Below, piece by piece: positions 54,170 through 62,458 of a DNA stretch of 64,000 nucleotides. The stretch's first letter is position 1. Each line of letters opens with the position of its first letter. The DNA is from Rhodococcus rhodochrous. GTDB taxonomy: Bacteria; Actinomycetota; Actinomycetes; Mycobacteriales; Mycobacteriaceae. Both the position numbers and the translations under genes were made by a program. The stretch spans positions 62,001 through 126,000 of the forward strand of contig NZ_CP027557.1 of the NCBI RefSeq assembly GCF_014854695.1, given 5' to 3'. Under the pieces are notes generated by a model. That model saw only the letters and a program-made list of their open reading frames with translations, did not search any database and was not told the DNA's origin.

Positions 54170-56014
54170 TCACCCTTCGTAGAGGCCTGCCAGCCTGTCG
54201 GCGAAGTTGTCGACGACGACCTTCCTGCGCAACTTCATGCTCGGCGTCAGATCGCCCGATTCGATCGACAGTTCACGCTCGATGATCGTGAACTTCTTGA
54301 TCTGCTCCCACCGATTGAGCTGCAGGTTCAGATCGTCGATGTAGCCGGAGACGAGTTCGTGGGTCTTGTCGTGCCGTGCGATGTCCTCGAACGACCCGCT
54401 CACACCGTTCTTGTTCGCCCATTCGCCGATGGATTCCGGATCGAGCGCCACCAGCGCCACGCAGTAGGGCCTGCCCTCGCCGTAGACGACGATCTCCGAG
54501 GCGTATGGGCACATGCCCTTGAAGGTCGCTGCCAGCGACGACGGGGCGACGTACTTGCCCTGCGACGTCTTGAACATGTCCTTCTTGCGGTCGGTGATGC
54601 GCAGATAGCCCTCGTCGTCGAGGCTGCCGATGTCGCCGGTGTGGAACCATCCGTCGTCGGAGAGCGACTCGGCGGTCGCGTCGGGCCGGTTGTGGTAGCC
54701 GGTCATCACACCGGGGCCGCGGACGAGCACCTCGCCGTCCTCCGCGATGCGGACCTCCGTGCCCGGGACGGGCCAGCCCACCGTGCCGATGCGGTTGGCG
54801 TAGGGACGGTTGACGAATGTCGCGGCAGAGGTTTCGGTGAGGCCGTAACCCTCGAGGACGGGGATGCCGACGGCGTCGAACCATTCGCCGACCTCGGGGT
54901 TGAGCGCCGCCGAACCGGAGATGAAGAACCGCAGGTGACCACCGAAGCGTTCGCGGATGGTGGAGAAGACCAGCTTGTCGGCGAGGCCGTGCTGCAGCTT
55001 GGCGAGCAGTCCGGGCGACCTGCCGGCCTGCTTCGCTTTCGAGACCTTCCGGCCCACGCCCACGGCCCAGTCGAAGATCTTCTTCTTGGCGCCGCCTTCC
55101 TCCTCCATCATTCCCTCGACGCGCGCGTGGGCCTTCTCGAAGATGCGAGGGGCCGCACCCATGAAGGTCGGGCGGACGACCGCGAGGTTCTCGACGATCT
55201 TGTCGACGCGCCCGTCCACCGCGGTGGGGAAGCCGATCTGCAGGGGGAGGGTGAGCAGCACCTTGCCGAAGACGTGCGACAGCGGCAGCCACAGATACTG
55301 CAGGTCGTCGGAGCTGAGCATGTGCAGCGCATCGATGGCGGCGGCCTCGTAGGTCCACGCCGAGTGCGGCAGGCGCACGCCCTTGGGCTTGCCGGTGGTG
55401 CCCGAGGTGTAGATGAGTGTGGCCAGGTGCTCGGCCCTGATGCTGTGGATGCGGTTGAGCACCGCTCCGGAGTCCTCGGCGAGCAGGCTGCGGCCCAGTT
55501 CGGCGAGCTCGTCGAAGTTGATGACCCAATCACCGTCGCCGGTGCCGTCGACGACCACGACCTTCGCCACGTCGGGCAGATCGCCGCGGTGGCTCACGAG
55601 CTTCTCGACCTGCCCGGCGTCCTCGGCGATGACGATGCGGCTGCCGGAGTCGGCGACGATGAACGCCACGTCGTCGGCGTGGGTGGTGGGGTAGACGGTG
55701 GTGGTCGCGGCGCCCGCGCACATGACGGCGAGGTCGGAGAGCACCCATTCGTACCGGGTGGACGATGCGAGGGCCACACGGTCCTCGGATTCGATGCCCA
55801 GGGAGATCAGGCCGGCCGCGAGCAGCCGCACCCGGTCTCCGGTCTGTTCCCAGGTGACCGAGGTCCAGCCGCCGGCCCCGTCGGGGAAGCGGAAGGCCTC
55901 GGCGTCGGGCGTGGTGGACACTCGGTCGAGCAACAGGCGGGCGACCGAGGGAGCCCGGTTGTCGATGACCGCTCGGTCGACCTTTTCCTCGGAGACGCGC
56001 GTTGTTGTCGTCAT
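54170..56014 (-). CDS. Long-chain fatty-acid--CoA ligase (FadD15-like)
   Basis: A 614-residue AMP-forming acyl-CoA synthetase. The ATP motif is TLIYTSGTTGKPKGV, the second is VLEGYGLTETSAATFVN, and the third is DGWFHTGDIGSLDDEGYLRITDRKKDMFKTSQGKYVAP, with the catalytic Lys near the C-terminus (LTPSMKLRRKVV). Length and segments match FadD15/AAS-type long-chain ligases of mycobacteria. ATG 56014 was chosen over a longer frame because homology starts at MTTTTRVSEEKVD. It is divergent from the ArsR/AHSA1 pair across 68 bp that contain the ArsR palindrome, so the ArsR may affect it too. Confidence 0.95.
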   Translation of the reverse strand: MTTTTRVSEEKVDRAVIDNRAPSVARLLLDRVSTTPDAEAFRFPDGAGGWTSVTWEQTGDRVRLLAAGLISLGIESEDRVALASSTRYEWVLSDLAVMCAGAATTTVYPTTHADDVAFIVADSGSRIVIAEDAGQVEKLVSHRGDLPDVAKVVVVDGTGDGDWVINFDELAELGRSLLAEDSGAVLNRIHSIRAEHLATLIYTSGTTGKPKGVRLPHSAWTYEAAAIDALHMLSSDDLQYLWLPLSHVFGKVLLTLPLQIGFPTAVDGRVDKIVENLAVVRPTFMGAAPRIFEKAHARVEGMMEEEGGAKKKIFDWAVGVGRKVSKAKQAGRSPGLLAKLQHGLADKLVFSTIRERFGGHLRFFISGSAALNPEVGEWFDAVGIPVLEGYGLTETSAATFVNRPYANRIGTVGWPVPGTEVRIAEDGEVLVRGPGVMTGYHNRPDATAESLSDDGWFHTGDIGSLDDEGYLRITDRKKDMFKTSQGKYVAPSSLAATFKGMCPYASEIVVYGEGRPYCVALVALDPESIGEWANKNGVSGSFEDIARHDKTHELVSGYIDDLNLQLNRWEQIKKFTIIERELSIESGDLTPSMKLRRKVVVDNFADRLAGLYEG

Positions 56015-56052
56015 GCATCGAAGTCTAGGGAGCAGGACCGTGCTTCTGGCCA

Positions 56053-56072
56053 ATATAAGTAGAAACTTATAT
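56053..56072. promoter_or_regulatory. ArsR operator ATATAAGT-N4-ACTTATAT
   Basis: A perfect palindrome, ATATAAGT, AGAA, ACTTATAT, 10 bp before the ArsR start and 38 bp from the ligase start. This AT-rich block stands out in the high-GC surroundings. TATAAG-type halves are usual for ArsR proteins paired with AHSA1 genes. Confidence 0.75.
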
Positions 56073-56082
56073 AGTGGGGTCC

Positions 56083-56466
56083 ATGCACGGGTTCGAGGTC
56101 CTCGCAGATCCGGTTCGCCGCCGCATTCTCGAACTGCTCGCGGGAGGCCCGCAGGCGGCCGGTGAGATCGCCGCGGCGATCGGCCGGGAGTTCTCCATCT
56201 CCCAGCCGGCGGTCTCGCAACATCTCAAGATCCTGCGCGACCAGCGGTTCGCAGCTGTCCACAAGGACGGCACCCGCCGCTACTACGAACTCGATCCCGC
56301 GGTCCTCGTCGAACTCGAGGACTGGCTGGCGGGTCTGCATCCCCCGGTCTTCGCGGCTCTGGACGCGCTGGAGACCGAGATCGCGCGCGGCAAGCGTGAG
56401 CGGCGGAGCTGCGACGCCGTCCCGCCCGCGCTCCCTGCTTCCGACGAGAGAAGGAAATCCTCATGA
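56083..56466 (+). CDS. ArsR-family transcriptional regulator
   Basis: A 127-residue winged-helix ArsR protein: HGFEVLADPVRRRILELLAGGPQAAGEIAAAIGREFSISQPAVSQHLKILRDQRFAAVHKDGTRRYYEL covers residues 2-70. It has no CxC metal motif in helix 3, so it senses something other than arsenite. The last 25 residues are Arg/Ser-rich. Its stop overlaps the AHSA1 gene by four bases (ATGA), as is typical of ArsR-SRPBCC pairs. The ATG at 56083 is used; a GTG nine bases earlier lies inside the leader. Autorepression through the palindrome upstream is likely. Confidence 0.92.
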   Translation: MHGFEVLADPVRRRILELLAGGPQAAGEIAAAIGREFSISQPAVSQHLKILRDQRFAAVHKDGTRRYYELDPAVLVELEDWLAGLHPPVFAALDALETEIARGKRERRSCDAVPPALPASDERRKSS

Positions 56467-57089
56467 AGAACGTGATCACGAGCAACGAGACGAGTCGCCG
56501 CACGGTCGGGCGTCGCACCGTCGAGGGCCGCGAGGCCAAGGTCGTCACGATCTCGCGCAGCTACCGCACGAGCGCCGAGGACCTGTGGGAGGCGTGCACC
56601 GACCCGCGGCGCATCCCCCGCTGGTTCCTGCCCGTCGAGGGCGACCTCGAGGTCGGTGGCCGGTACCAGCTCCAGGGCAACGCCGGTGGCGAGGTCCTCA
56701 CCTGCGAACCGCCCCGGACGTTCACGGCCACCTGGGAATTCGCGGGTCAGGTGAGTTGGATCGAGGTGTCGGTCCTGCCCGAACCGGGAGACCGTGCGCG
56801 CCTGGAACTGACACACATCGCCCGTCCCGACGAGCACTGGGAGCAGTACGGACCCGGCGCGGTCGGTATCGGTTGGGATCAGGCCCTTCTCGGACTCGGC
56901 CTGCACATCGAATCGGGAGAGGCGGTGGATCCGAAGGAATTCGAGACGTGGTCGATGTCCGAGGAAGGTCTGCAGTTCGTCCGCGACAGCAGCGCGGCCT
57001 GGTGCGAGGCCGACATCGCCGCGGGCGAGGACCCCGAACAGGCACGCGCCGCCGCCGAGCGGACGAGTGCGTTCTACACGGGCGGATAG
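56463..57089 (+). CDS. SRPBCC/AHSA1-family protein
   Basis: A 208-residue Bet v1-fold protein of the AHSA1 (activator of Hsp90 ATPase homologue) family. ITISRSYRTSAEDLWEACTDPRRIPRWFLPV-type motif (here VTISRSYRTSAEDLWEACTD then RIPRWFLPVEGDLEVGGRYQL) is diagnostic, followed by YTFTAT-like FTATWEF. Such proteins bind hydrophobic ligands. It is translated together with ArsR and ends the pair. Reaction unknown. Confidence 0.9.
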   Translation: MKNVITSNETSRRTVGRRTVEGREAKVVTISRSYRTSAEDLWEACTDPRRIPRWFLPVEGDLEVGGRYQLQGNAGGEVLTCEPPRTFTATWEFAGQVSWIEVSVLPEPGDRARLELTHIARPDEHWEQYGPGAVGIGWDQALLGLGLHIESGEAVDPKEFETWSMSEEGLQFVRDSSAAWCEADIAAGEDPEQARAAAERTSAFYTGG

Positions 57090-57123
57090 AACGGACTCGG
57101 GCTGCGTCTCCGACGCACGTGGG

Positions 57124-58329
57124 TCAGGCGGGGGCTCCGACGCCGACCACGTCGAGGTCGTGGCCGATGACCAGGCGCCCGTCGAATCCGGCGCCGCATC
57201 CTTCCCAAGTGGAATCGGGGCGATTGCCCGGGACCATGTGCGAGAGCACCAAGGTTCCCACGCCGGCTTCCTGGGCGATCGGACCGAGATCCTCGATGAG
57301 GGTGTGGGATTGGATGAGGTGCTGGTAGAGCCCTTCCTGAGCATCCGTGCGGGGTTCGGGGAACAACGATTCCGGCCAGGCGGGGTCGATCACCTCATGC
57401 ACCAGAACGTCCGCTCCCCGTGCGAGTTTCACGAGATTGGGGGTGGGGCCGGTGTCCCCGGAGAAGACGATCGACCCGTCGTCGCTGTCGAAACGGTAGG
57501 CGAGAGCGGGAAAGACGGGAGCGTGGTCGACCAGGATCGCGGACACCCGGACGCGGTCGTCCTCGAAGAAGGTGAACGGTTCCATGTCCGGGCAGGGATT
57601 ACCGTTCGGATCGGCGAGATACTGCGCCGGTACCGGAACGTCGAAGGCCTCCCACAAGGCGTCGGGGGCGGGCTTACGGTTGTCGAACAGGCGGTCGTTG
57701 AAGTCGGTGGCGAACGCCTGCACGAGCAGGTCGGTCATCTCCCGGGTGCCCGGTGTGGGATTGCCCGGTGCCACGGGTTCCGGTGCGGGGCCCTCCCCGA
57801 ACAGGGGTGGAAGTACTCCGCGATTGCCCGGGCCGTAGACGGGGATTTTCTCCACGTGCTGCAGTCCGTTGTAGATCCCCTCGGTGAGGATGTTGTTGAG
57901 GTCGACAACGTGATCGGAATGGAGATGCGTCAGGAAGATGCCGCCCAGCGCGTCGAGGGGGCCGTCGAGGTCGGTGGCGAAGTTGGGTCCGAGTTCCGCC
58001 CCGCGTAGGCGTCGCATGACACCGTGACCGGCGTCGACGAGGTAGTACCGGTCTCCAACCACGACGGCGGAGGAGATGCCTTCGCGTTCGCTCCCGGGCC
58101 AGTAGGGAGGACCACCCGAGGTGCCGAGCAGGACCAGGCGTGTCCGTTGCCCTCGATACGGCTCCGGCGCGAACCGGCGATCGGGTGTCGGAGCCGCAAC
58201 GGCGGTGTCGGCACCGGGACTGCATGCGGTGGCCGCCACGGCCGTCGCGCCGACGGCGAAACTGGCCAACAACTTTCGCCGGGATACCCCGGCCGTGTGC
58301 AGTCGTCCCAGAACATCACACATGTGCAC
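57124..58329 (-). CDS. Tat-exported metallo-beta-lactamase-fold hydrolase
   Basis: A 401-residue protein. The N-terminus has a twin-arginine signal (SRRKLLASFAVGATAVAATAC, residues 16-36) whose end is also a lipobox, so it is probably a Tat lipoprotein. The MBL fold has LVDAGHGV, the metal motif HLHSDHVVDL, VFSGDTGPTPN and LSHMVPGN. Such exported MBL proteins are often arylsulfatase-, lactonase- or RNase Z-like; the FSGDTGPTPN loop resembles RNase Z/AHL-lactonase relatives. GTG 58329 has GGAGGGGA before it; ATG 58323 is possible. Confidence 0.88.
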   Translation of the reverse strand: MHMCDVLGRLHTAGVSRRKLLASFAVGATAVAATACSPGADTAVAAPTPDRRFAPEPYRGQRTRLVLLGTSGGPPYWPGSEREGISSAVVVGDRYYLVDAGHGVMRRLRGAELGPNFATDLDGPLDALGGIFLTHLHSDHVVDLNNILTEGIYNGLQHVEKIPVYGPGNRGVLPPLFGEGPAPEPVAPGNPTPGTREMTDLLVQAFATDFNDRLFDNRKPAPDALWEAFDVPVPAQYLADPNGNPCPDMEPFTFFEDDRVRVSAILVDHAPVFPALAYRFDSDDGSIVFSGDTGPTPNLVKLARGADVLVHEVIDPAWPESLFPEPRTDAQEGLYQHLIQSHTLIEDLGPIAQEAGVGTLVLSHMVPGNRPDSTWEGCGAGFDGRLVIGHDLDVVGVGAPA

Positions 58330-58408
58330 GCTCCCCTCCGGCCGCGTTGCCGCGAACCGTTCCGCGATCGAATGTGACGCAGACCATATGGGTGGGGTGT
58401 GTGGGTGT

Positions 58409-58448
58409 CGATCCGGTGAGCGCGGTCGCGATCCGGTGAGCGCGGTCG
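58409..58448 (+). repeat. 20-bp tandem duplication
   Basis: CGATCCGGTGAGCGCGGTCG occurs twice in exact tandem (58409-58428 and 58429-58448) in the 159-bp gap upstream of the MBL gene and downstream of the hydrolase-cyclase stop. No gene covers it. It looks like replication slippage. Confidence 0.8.
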
Positions 58449-58488
58449 GGCCGAACGGTCCTCGATGTTCGTGCTCAGCAGACCGTGT

Positions 58489-59973
58489 TCAGTCGTCCGA
58501 GCGCCGCCGCTGCTGGGCGTTCGCGTGTGCGGCAGCCGAACGCAGCACCTGCGGCGTGCGTCGCGCCGCTCGGAGAACGGCGCGGTCGAAGGGGTTGAGC
58601 GAGACCCGCTTCCGTGGTGCCTGCAGGGACGGACGGCCGCCGGTCAGGGCGAAGAGGCGGACCTTGCCCGGCACACCGGCGAGCCGATGCGATCCCCTGT
58701 CGGCGAACTGCAGTCCCGACCCACCGGCCAGCTCACGCACGTGGCTCGAGACGAGCACCTCGCCGGGACGGGCCGCCGCGCCGATGCGCGCTCCCACGTG
58801 CACCGTCAGGCCGGTGACGTCCGTCCCGGTCGGCTCGACGGTGCCGGCGTGCACCCCGGCGCGCACCTCGAACCCGAGGCGGCGGGCCTCCGCGACGATC
58901 CGCGCCGCGCACTGCACGGCGGCCACGGGTCCGTCGAACAGGCTGAAGGTGCCGTCCCCGACGGTGCTCACCAGTTGCCCGCCCATTTCGGTCACGGCGA
59001 ACCGCACGTCGCGTTCGTGACGTGCGAGCAGTGCCCGGTAGGAGGTGTCGCCGATGCGTGCGAGGAGCTTGGTCGACCCGACGATGTCGGTGAACAGGGT
59101 CGCCGCGAAGCGCCGGCCGGCGTCGACGGGTGGGACGGACCCGCGGACGAGTTCCTCGACCATCGTCTGGACCTGCGACCACGCTTCGCCGAGCGCGGCG
59201 CCACGCGGTGACGGCCGGGTGATCACGAGCTCTCCGTGAGGCACCAGATCGGCCAGATGTCTCGCCGGACCCACCGGTATCGAACCCCCGGCGACCAGCA
59301 CCACCTTCGTCGGGCACTGCACCGAGCCGAGGGCGTGCGAATAGTCGATCCGCAGGCTCGCCTCGAGGTGCGCGCTCATCGTGCTCGGCGACGCGGAGCA
59401 CCGCTCGAGCATGGCCATCAACCGGCGGTTGTAGGGACTGTCGACGTGGCCGTCGGTCAACGGAACCGTGCGTCCCTCACCCCAGTGCCGGACGGCGTCG
59501 CGCCACAGCTCGACGAACTCGGCGATCTCGGCCTCCGTCCACCCGTGCGGTGGCCGGTCGTGGTCGAGCAGCGGTTCGCAGTACGGCGCGATCAGCATCA
59601 ACGCATTGACCCGTTCGGGGGCGGTCGCCGCGACGAGCACCTGGGGGCCGCACGTGCTGTGGATCCCGACGAGGGTGGCGTGCCGGATCTGCTCGGCGTC
59701 CATGACGGCGAGGACGTCCTCGGCCTGCTGTTCGATCGTGGGCACGTGGTCGACGGGATCGGAGAGCCCGAAACCGCGGCGCTGGAAGTAGACGGCGCGC
59801 GAATAGGTGGCGAGTCGTTCGAAGAGCGAGTGCATGTACGGATCGGTCCACAACAGGTCCAGATGCATCTGGACCTCGAAGAACCACACGACGTCGGTCG
59901 GGCCCGTTCCGACCACCCCGTAGGCCAGATTGTGACCGTCGCGGGGCAGATACCGGGTCACCGGCGGATCCAT
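58489..59973 (-). CDS. Alpha/beta hydrolase fused to class III adenylate/guanylate cyclase domain
   Basis: A 494-residue fusion. Residues 1-280 are an alpha/beta hydrolase fold (RYLPRDGHNLAYGVVGTGP, then VYFQRRGFGLSDPV) with elbow LVGIHSTCGPQ, not the standard GxSxG. Residues 290-450 are a class III cyclase domain: RFAATLFTDIVGSTKLLARIGD with the first metal Asp, and GGQLVSTVGDGTFSLFDGPVAAVQCAARI with the second; AGVHAGTVEPTGTDVTGLTVHVGARI follows. The C-terminus is Arg-rich. Mycobacterial cyclases of this arrangement (hydrolase-CHD, such as Rv1900c) make cAMP, though slowly. Whether this one cyclises ATP or GTP is not clear by eye. It is monocistronic. Confidence 0.92.
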   Translation of the reverse strand: MDPPVTRYLPRDGHNLAYGVVGTGPTDVVWFFEVQMHLDLLWTDPYMHSLFERLATYSRAVYFQRRGFGLSDPVDHVPTIEQQAEDVLAVMDAEQIRHATLVGIHSTCGPQVLVAATAPERVNALMLIAPYCEPLLDHDRPPHGWTEAEIAEFVELWRDAVRHWGEGRTVPLTDGHVDSPYNRRLMAMLERCSASPSTMSAHLEASLRIDYSHALGSVQCPTKVVLVAGGSIPVGPARHLADLVPHGELVITRPSPRGAALGEAWSQVQTMVEELVRGSVPPVDAGRRFAATLFTDIVGSTKLLARIGDTSYRALLARHERDVRFAVTEMGGQLVSTVGDGTFSLFDGPVAAVQCAARIVAEARRLGFEVRAGVHAGTVEPTGTDVTGLTVHVGARIGAAARPGEVLVSSHVRELAGGSGLQFADRGSHRLAGVPGKVRLFALTGGRPSLQAPRKRVSLNPFDRAVLRAARRTPQVLRSAAAHANAQQRRRSDD

Positions 59974-60106
59974 CAGTCCAGACTATCGGGGTAAAAACTG
60001 AAGAGGCCGTGTTCCGACGAGGAGTGCGGCGGTGTAGAACTCGCGGAATCGGGCAATCCGGTCTCGAATCTGCGGGCGACGAGTTCTGTGGAGAAGGGAT
60101 GAAACG

Positions 60107-60838
60107 ATGACACGTTCGTCGGAAGCGGGTGATATCGGACGCCGTATGGCGCAGCTCGCGCGCGGTTTCTACCACCCCACCGATCTCGACGAGACCCTGC
60201 GCGGCGTGACGGCGGCCGCGGTCGAATTGGTGGAGGGGGCCGATTGCGCCGACATCCTCATCGTGACCGGCCGCAAGCAGTTCCGTTCCCTCGCCGCGAC
60301 CTCGGAACTCGCCGAACACCTCGACGACGTCCAGGAGCAGTTCGGTGAGGGTCCGTGCCTCGATGCGAGCTTCAAGTACCTGGTGGTGCGCTCGGAAGAT
60401 CTTCGATCGGAGACGCGCTGGCCGCGTTTCGCGAAGGCCGCGGTGGATGCGGGTGTACTCAGCACGTTGTCGTTCCAGTTGTATCTCGAGCAGGAGAGCA
60501 TGGGTGCGCTGAACATGTTCTCCTTCGAGGCCGATGCCTTCGATCCGCTCGCGGAGGCGACCGCCGAGGTCCTGGCCGCCCACGCGGCGATGGCGATGAG
60601 TGCGGCGCGCAGCCAGGGACAGTTCGCCTCCGCCCTGGCGACCCGCGACATCATCGGACAGGCCAAGGGCATGATCATGGAACGTTTCGGCATCGACGCC
60701 GTCGCGGCCTTCGAACTTCTGCGCAGGCTCTCGCAGGACAGCAACGTCCCCCTCGCCGAGGTAGCCCAGGGAGTCGTCCAGGCAGGGCCCGAGCGGCACG
60801 ACGATCGGGAGACCGGACTCGACTCCTCGTCTGTGTGA
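60107..60838 (+). CDS. GAF and ANTAR domain RNA-binding antiterminator
   Basis: A 243-residue protein with an N-terminal GAF sensor (residues 15-165, including VTAAAVELVEGADCADILIVTG and FGEGPCLDA) and a C-terminal ANTAR domain (ALATRDIIGQAKGMIMERFGIDAVAAFELLRRLSQDSNVPLAEVA). ANTAR proteins bind paired hexaloop hairpins in mRNA leaders and prevent termination. The ligand for the GAF domain is unknown. The ATG at 60107 has GAGAAGGG upstream. It is upstream of the succinic-semialdehyde dehydrogenase gene by 66 bp, in the same direction, but I see no obvious ANTAR target hairpin pair in that gap. Confidence 0.92.
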   Translation: MTRSSEAGDIGRRMAQLARGFYHPTDLDETLRGVTAAAVELVEGADCADILIVTGRKQFRSLAATSELAEHLDDVQEQFGEGPCLDASFKYLVVRSEDLRSETRWPRFAKAAVDAGVLSTLSFQLYLEQESMGALNMFSFEADAFDPLAEATAEVLAAHAAMAMSAARSQGQFASALATRDIIGQAKGMIMERFGIDAVAAFELLRRLSQDSNVPLAEVAQGVVQAGPERHDDRETGLDSSSV

Positions 60839-60904
60839 CAGCGCACACCCCACCCGGGTAGGTTTGGTGAAACCGCAAGTACTACTCACCGGTAGGGGTG
60901 CATC

Positions 60905-62458
60905 ATGCCAGCTCCGAGCGCTGCGACCTTCCAGCGTCTTGCCGACCTCATAGCCATCCCCGACGCCGCCGAGCGGACCACCCGCCCGGTCGTCGAGGCA
61001 TTCACCGGACGGGAGCTGGCCACCGTGCCGGTCGGCACGGCCGAGGATACGAAGGCCGCGATCGACCGGGCCCGCACCGCGCAGGTGGCGTGGGCGAAGC
61101 TGCCCGTGGAGAAGCGTGCCGCGATCATGCACCGCTACCGCGAACTCGTGCTCTCCCGGCGCGAGCAGCTCATGGACATGGCGCAGGCCGAGACCGGCAA
61201 GTCCCGCGTCTCCGCACAGGAAGAGGTTCTCGACATCTCGATGACCGCGCGGTTCTACGCGCGCATCGCACCGAAGCTGCTGCGTCCCCGCAAGGCCACG
61301 GGCATGCTGCCGGTCCTGACGAAGACCACCGTCCTGCACCATCCCAAAGGTGTCGTCGGCGTGATCGCGCCGTGGAACTACCCGATGACGCTGGCGGTCT
61401 CGGATGCGATCCCCGCCCTGCTCGCCGGCAACAGTGTGGTGCTCAAGCCCGACAGTCAGACGCCCTACTGCGCGCTCGCGGTCGTCGAACTCCTCTACGA
61501 GGCCGGTGTTCCCCGCGACGTCTTCGCCGTGGTCACCGGTCCCGGCACCGTGGTGGGCACCGCGATCGTCGAGAACACCGATTACCTGATGTTCACGGGT
61601 TCGTCGGAGACGGGACGTCTGCTCGCCGAGCAGGCCGGCCGGCGCCTCATCGGGTTCTCCGCCGAACTCGGCGGCAAGAACCCCATGATCGTCACCTCGG
61701 GGGTGAACCTACGCGAGGTCACCGACGCCGCCGTGCGGGCATGCTTCTCGAACTCCGGGCAGCTGTGCATCTCGATCGAGCGGATCTACGTCGAGAAGTC
61801 GATCGCCCCCGAGTTCATCCGGATGTTCGGGGCGCGGGTACGCGAGATGTCGCTCGGTCCCGACTACGACTTCGGCACCGAGATGGGCTGCCTCATCAGC
61901 GAGAGCCAGGTCAAGACGGTGACCCGGCACATCGAGGACGCCGTCGCCAAGGGCGCGACCGTCGTCGCGGGCGGCAAGGCCCGGCCCGATCTCGGCCCGC
62001 TGTTCTTCGAACCCACCGTGCTCACCGACGTGCCCGAGGACGCCGAGTGCTACCGGAACGAGACGTTCGGCCCGGTGGTGTCGATCTATCCGGTGGAGAA
62101 CGTCGAGGAGGCGATCCGCGAGGCCAACGACACCGAGTACGGACTCAACGCGTCGGTGTGGGGCGCGACGAAGGCGCAGGGCGAGGCCATCGCGGCGCGG
62201 GTGCGTGCCGGCACGGTGAACGTCGACGAGGGATACGCTCCGGCGTGGGGTAGCACCGACGCGCCGATGGGCGGCATGGGCATCTCCGGCATGGGACGCC
62301 GCCACGGCGCGGAGGGTTTGTACAAGTACACCGAGGCACAGACCATCGCGACGACGCGACTGCTCAATCTCGATGGCCCGCGCGGACTTCCGCGACGGAT
62401 GTGGACGAAGATGCTCGCCCCCTTCGTCAAGTCGATGCAGTGGCTGCCGGGTCGTTAG
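60905..62458 (+). CDS. gabD2: Succinic-semialdehyde dehydrogenase (NADP)-like
   Basis: A 517-residue aldehyde dehydrogenase. The catalytic Glu is in SAELGGKNPM and the Cys in SNSGQLCISIERIYV; the cofactor region is VVGVIAPWNYPMTLAVSDAIPALLAGNSVVLKPDSQTPY. Length and the MGISGMGRRHGAEGLYKYTEAQTIA C-terminus match GabD2 (Rv1731) of M. tuberculosis, which oxidises succinic semialdehyde to succinate in the 2-oxoglutarate/GABA bypass. The last 32 bases overlap the convergent MFS gene's end. Confidence 0.9.
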   Translation: MPAPSAATFQRLADLIAIPDAAERTTRPVVEAFTGRELATVPVGTAEDTKAAIDRARTAQVAWAKLPVEKRAAIMHRYRELVLSRREQLMDMAQAETGKSRVSAQEEVLDISMTARFYARIAPKLLRPRKATGMLPVLTKTTVLHHPKGVVGVIAPWNYPMTLAVSDAIPALLAGNSVVLKPDSQTPYCALAVVELLYEAGVPRDVFAVVTGPGTVVGTAIVENTDYLMFTGSSETGRLLAEQAGRRLIGFSAELGGKNPMIVTSGVNLREVTDAAVRACFSNSGQLCISIERIYVEKSIAPEFIRMFGARVREMSLGPDYDFGTEMGCLISESQVKTVTRHIEDAVAKGATVVAGGKARPDLGPLFFEPTVLTDVPEDAECYRNETFGPVVSIYPVENVEEAIREANDTEYGLNASVWGATKAQGEAIAARVRAGTVNVDEGYAPAWGSTDAPMGGMGISGMGRRHGAEGLYKYTEAQTIATTRLLNLDGPRGLPRRMWTKMLAPFVKSMQWLPGR

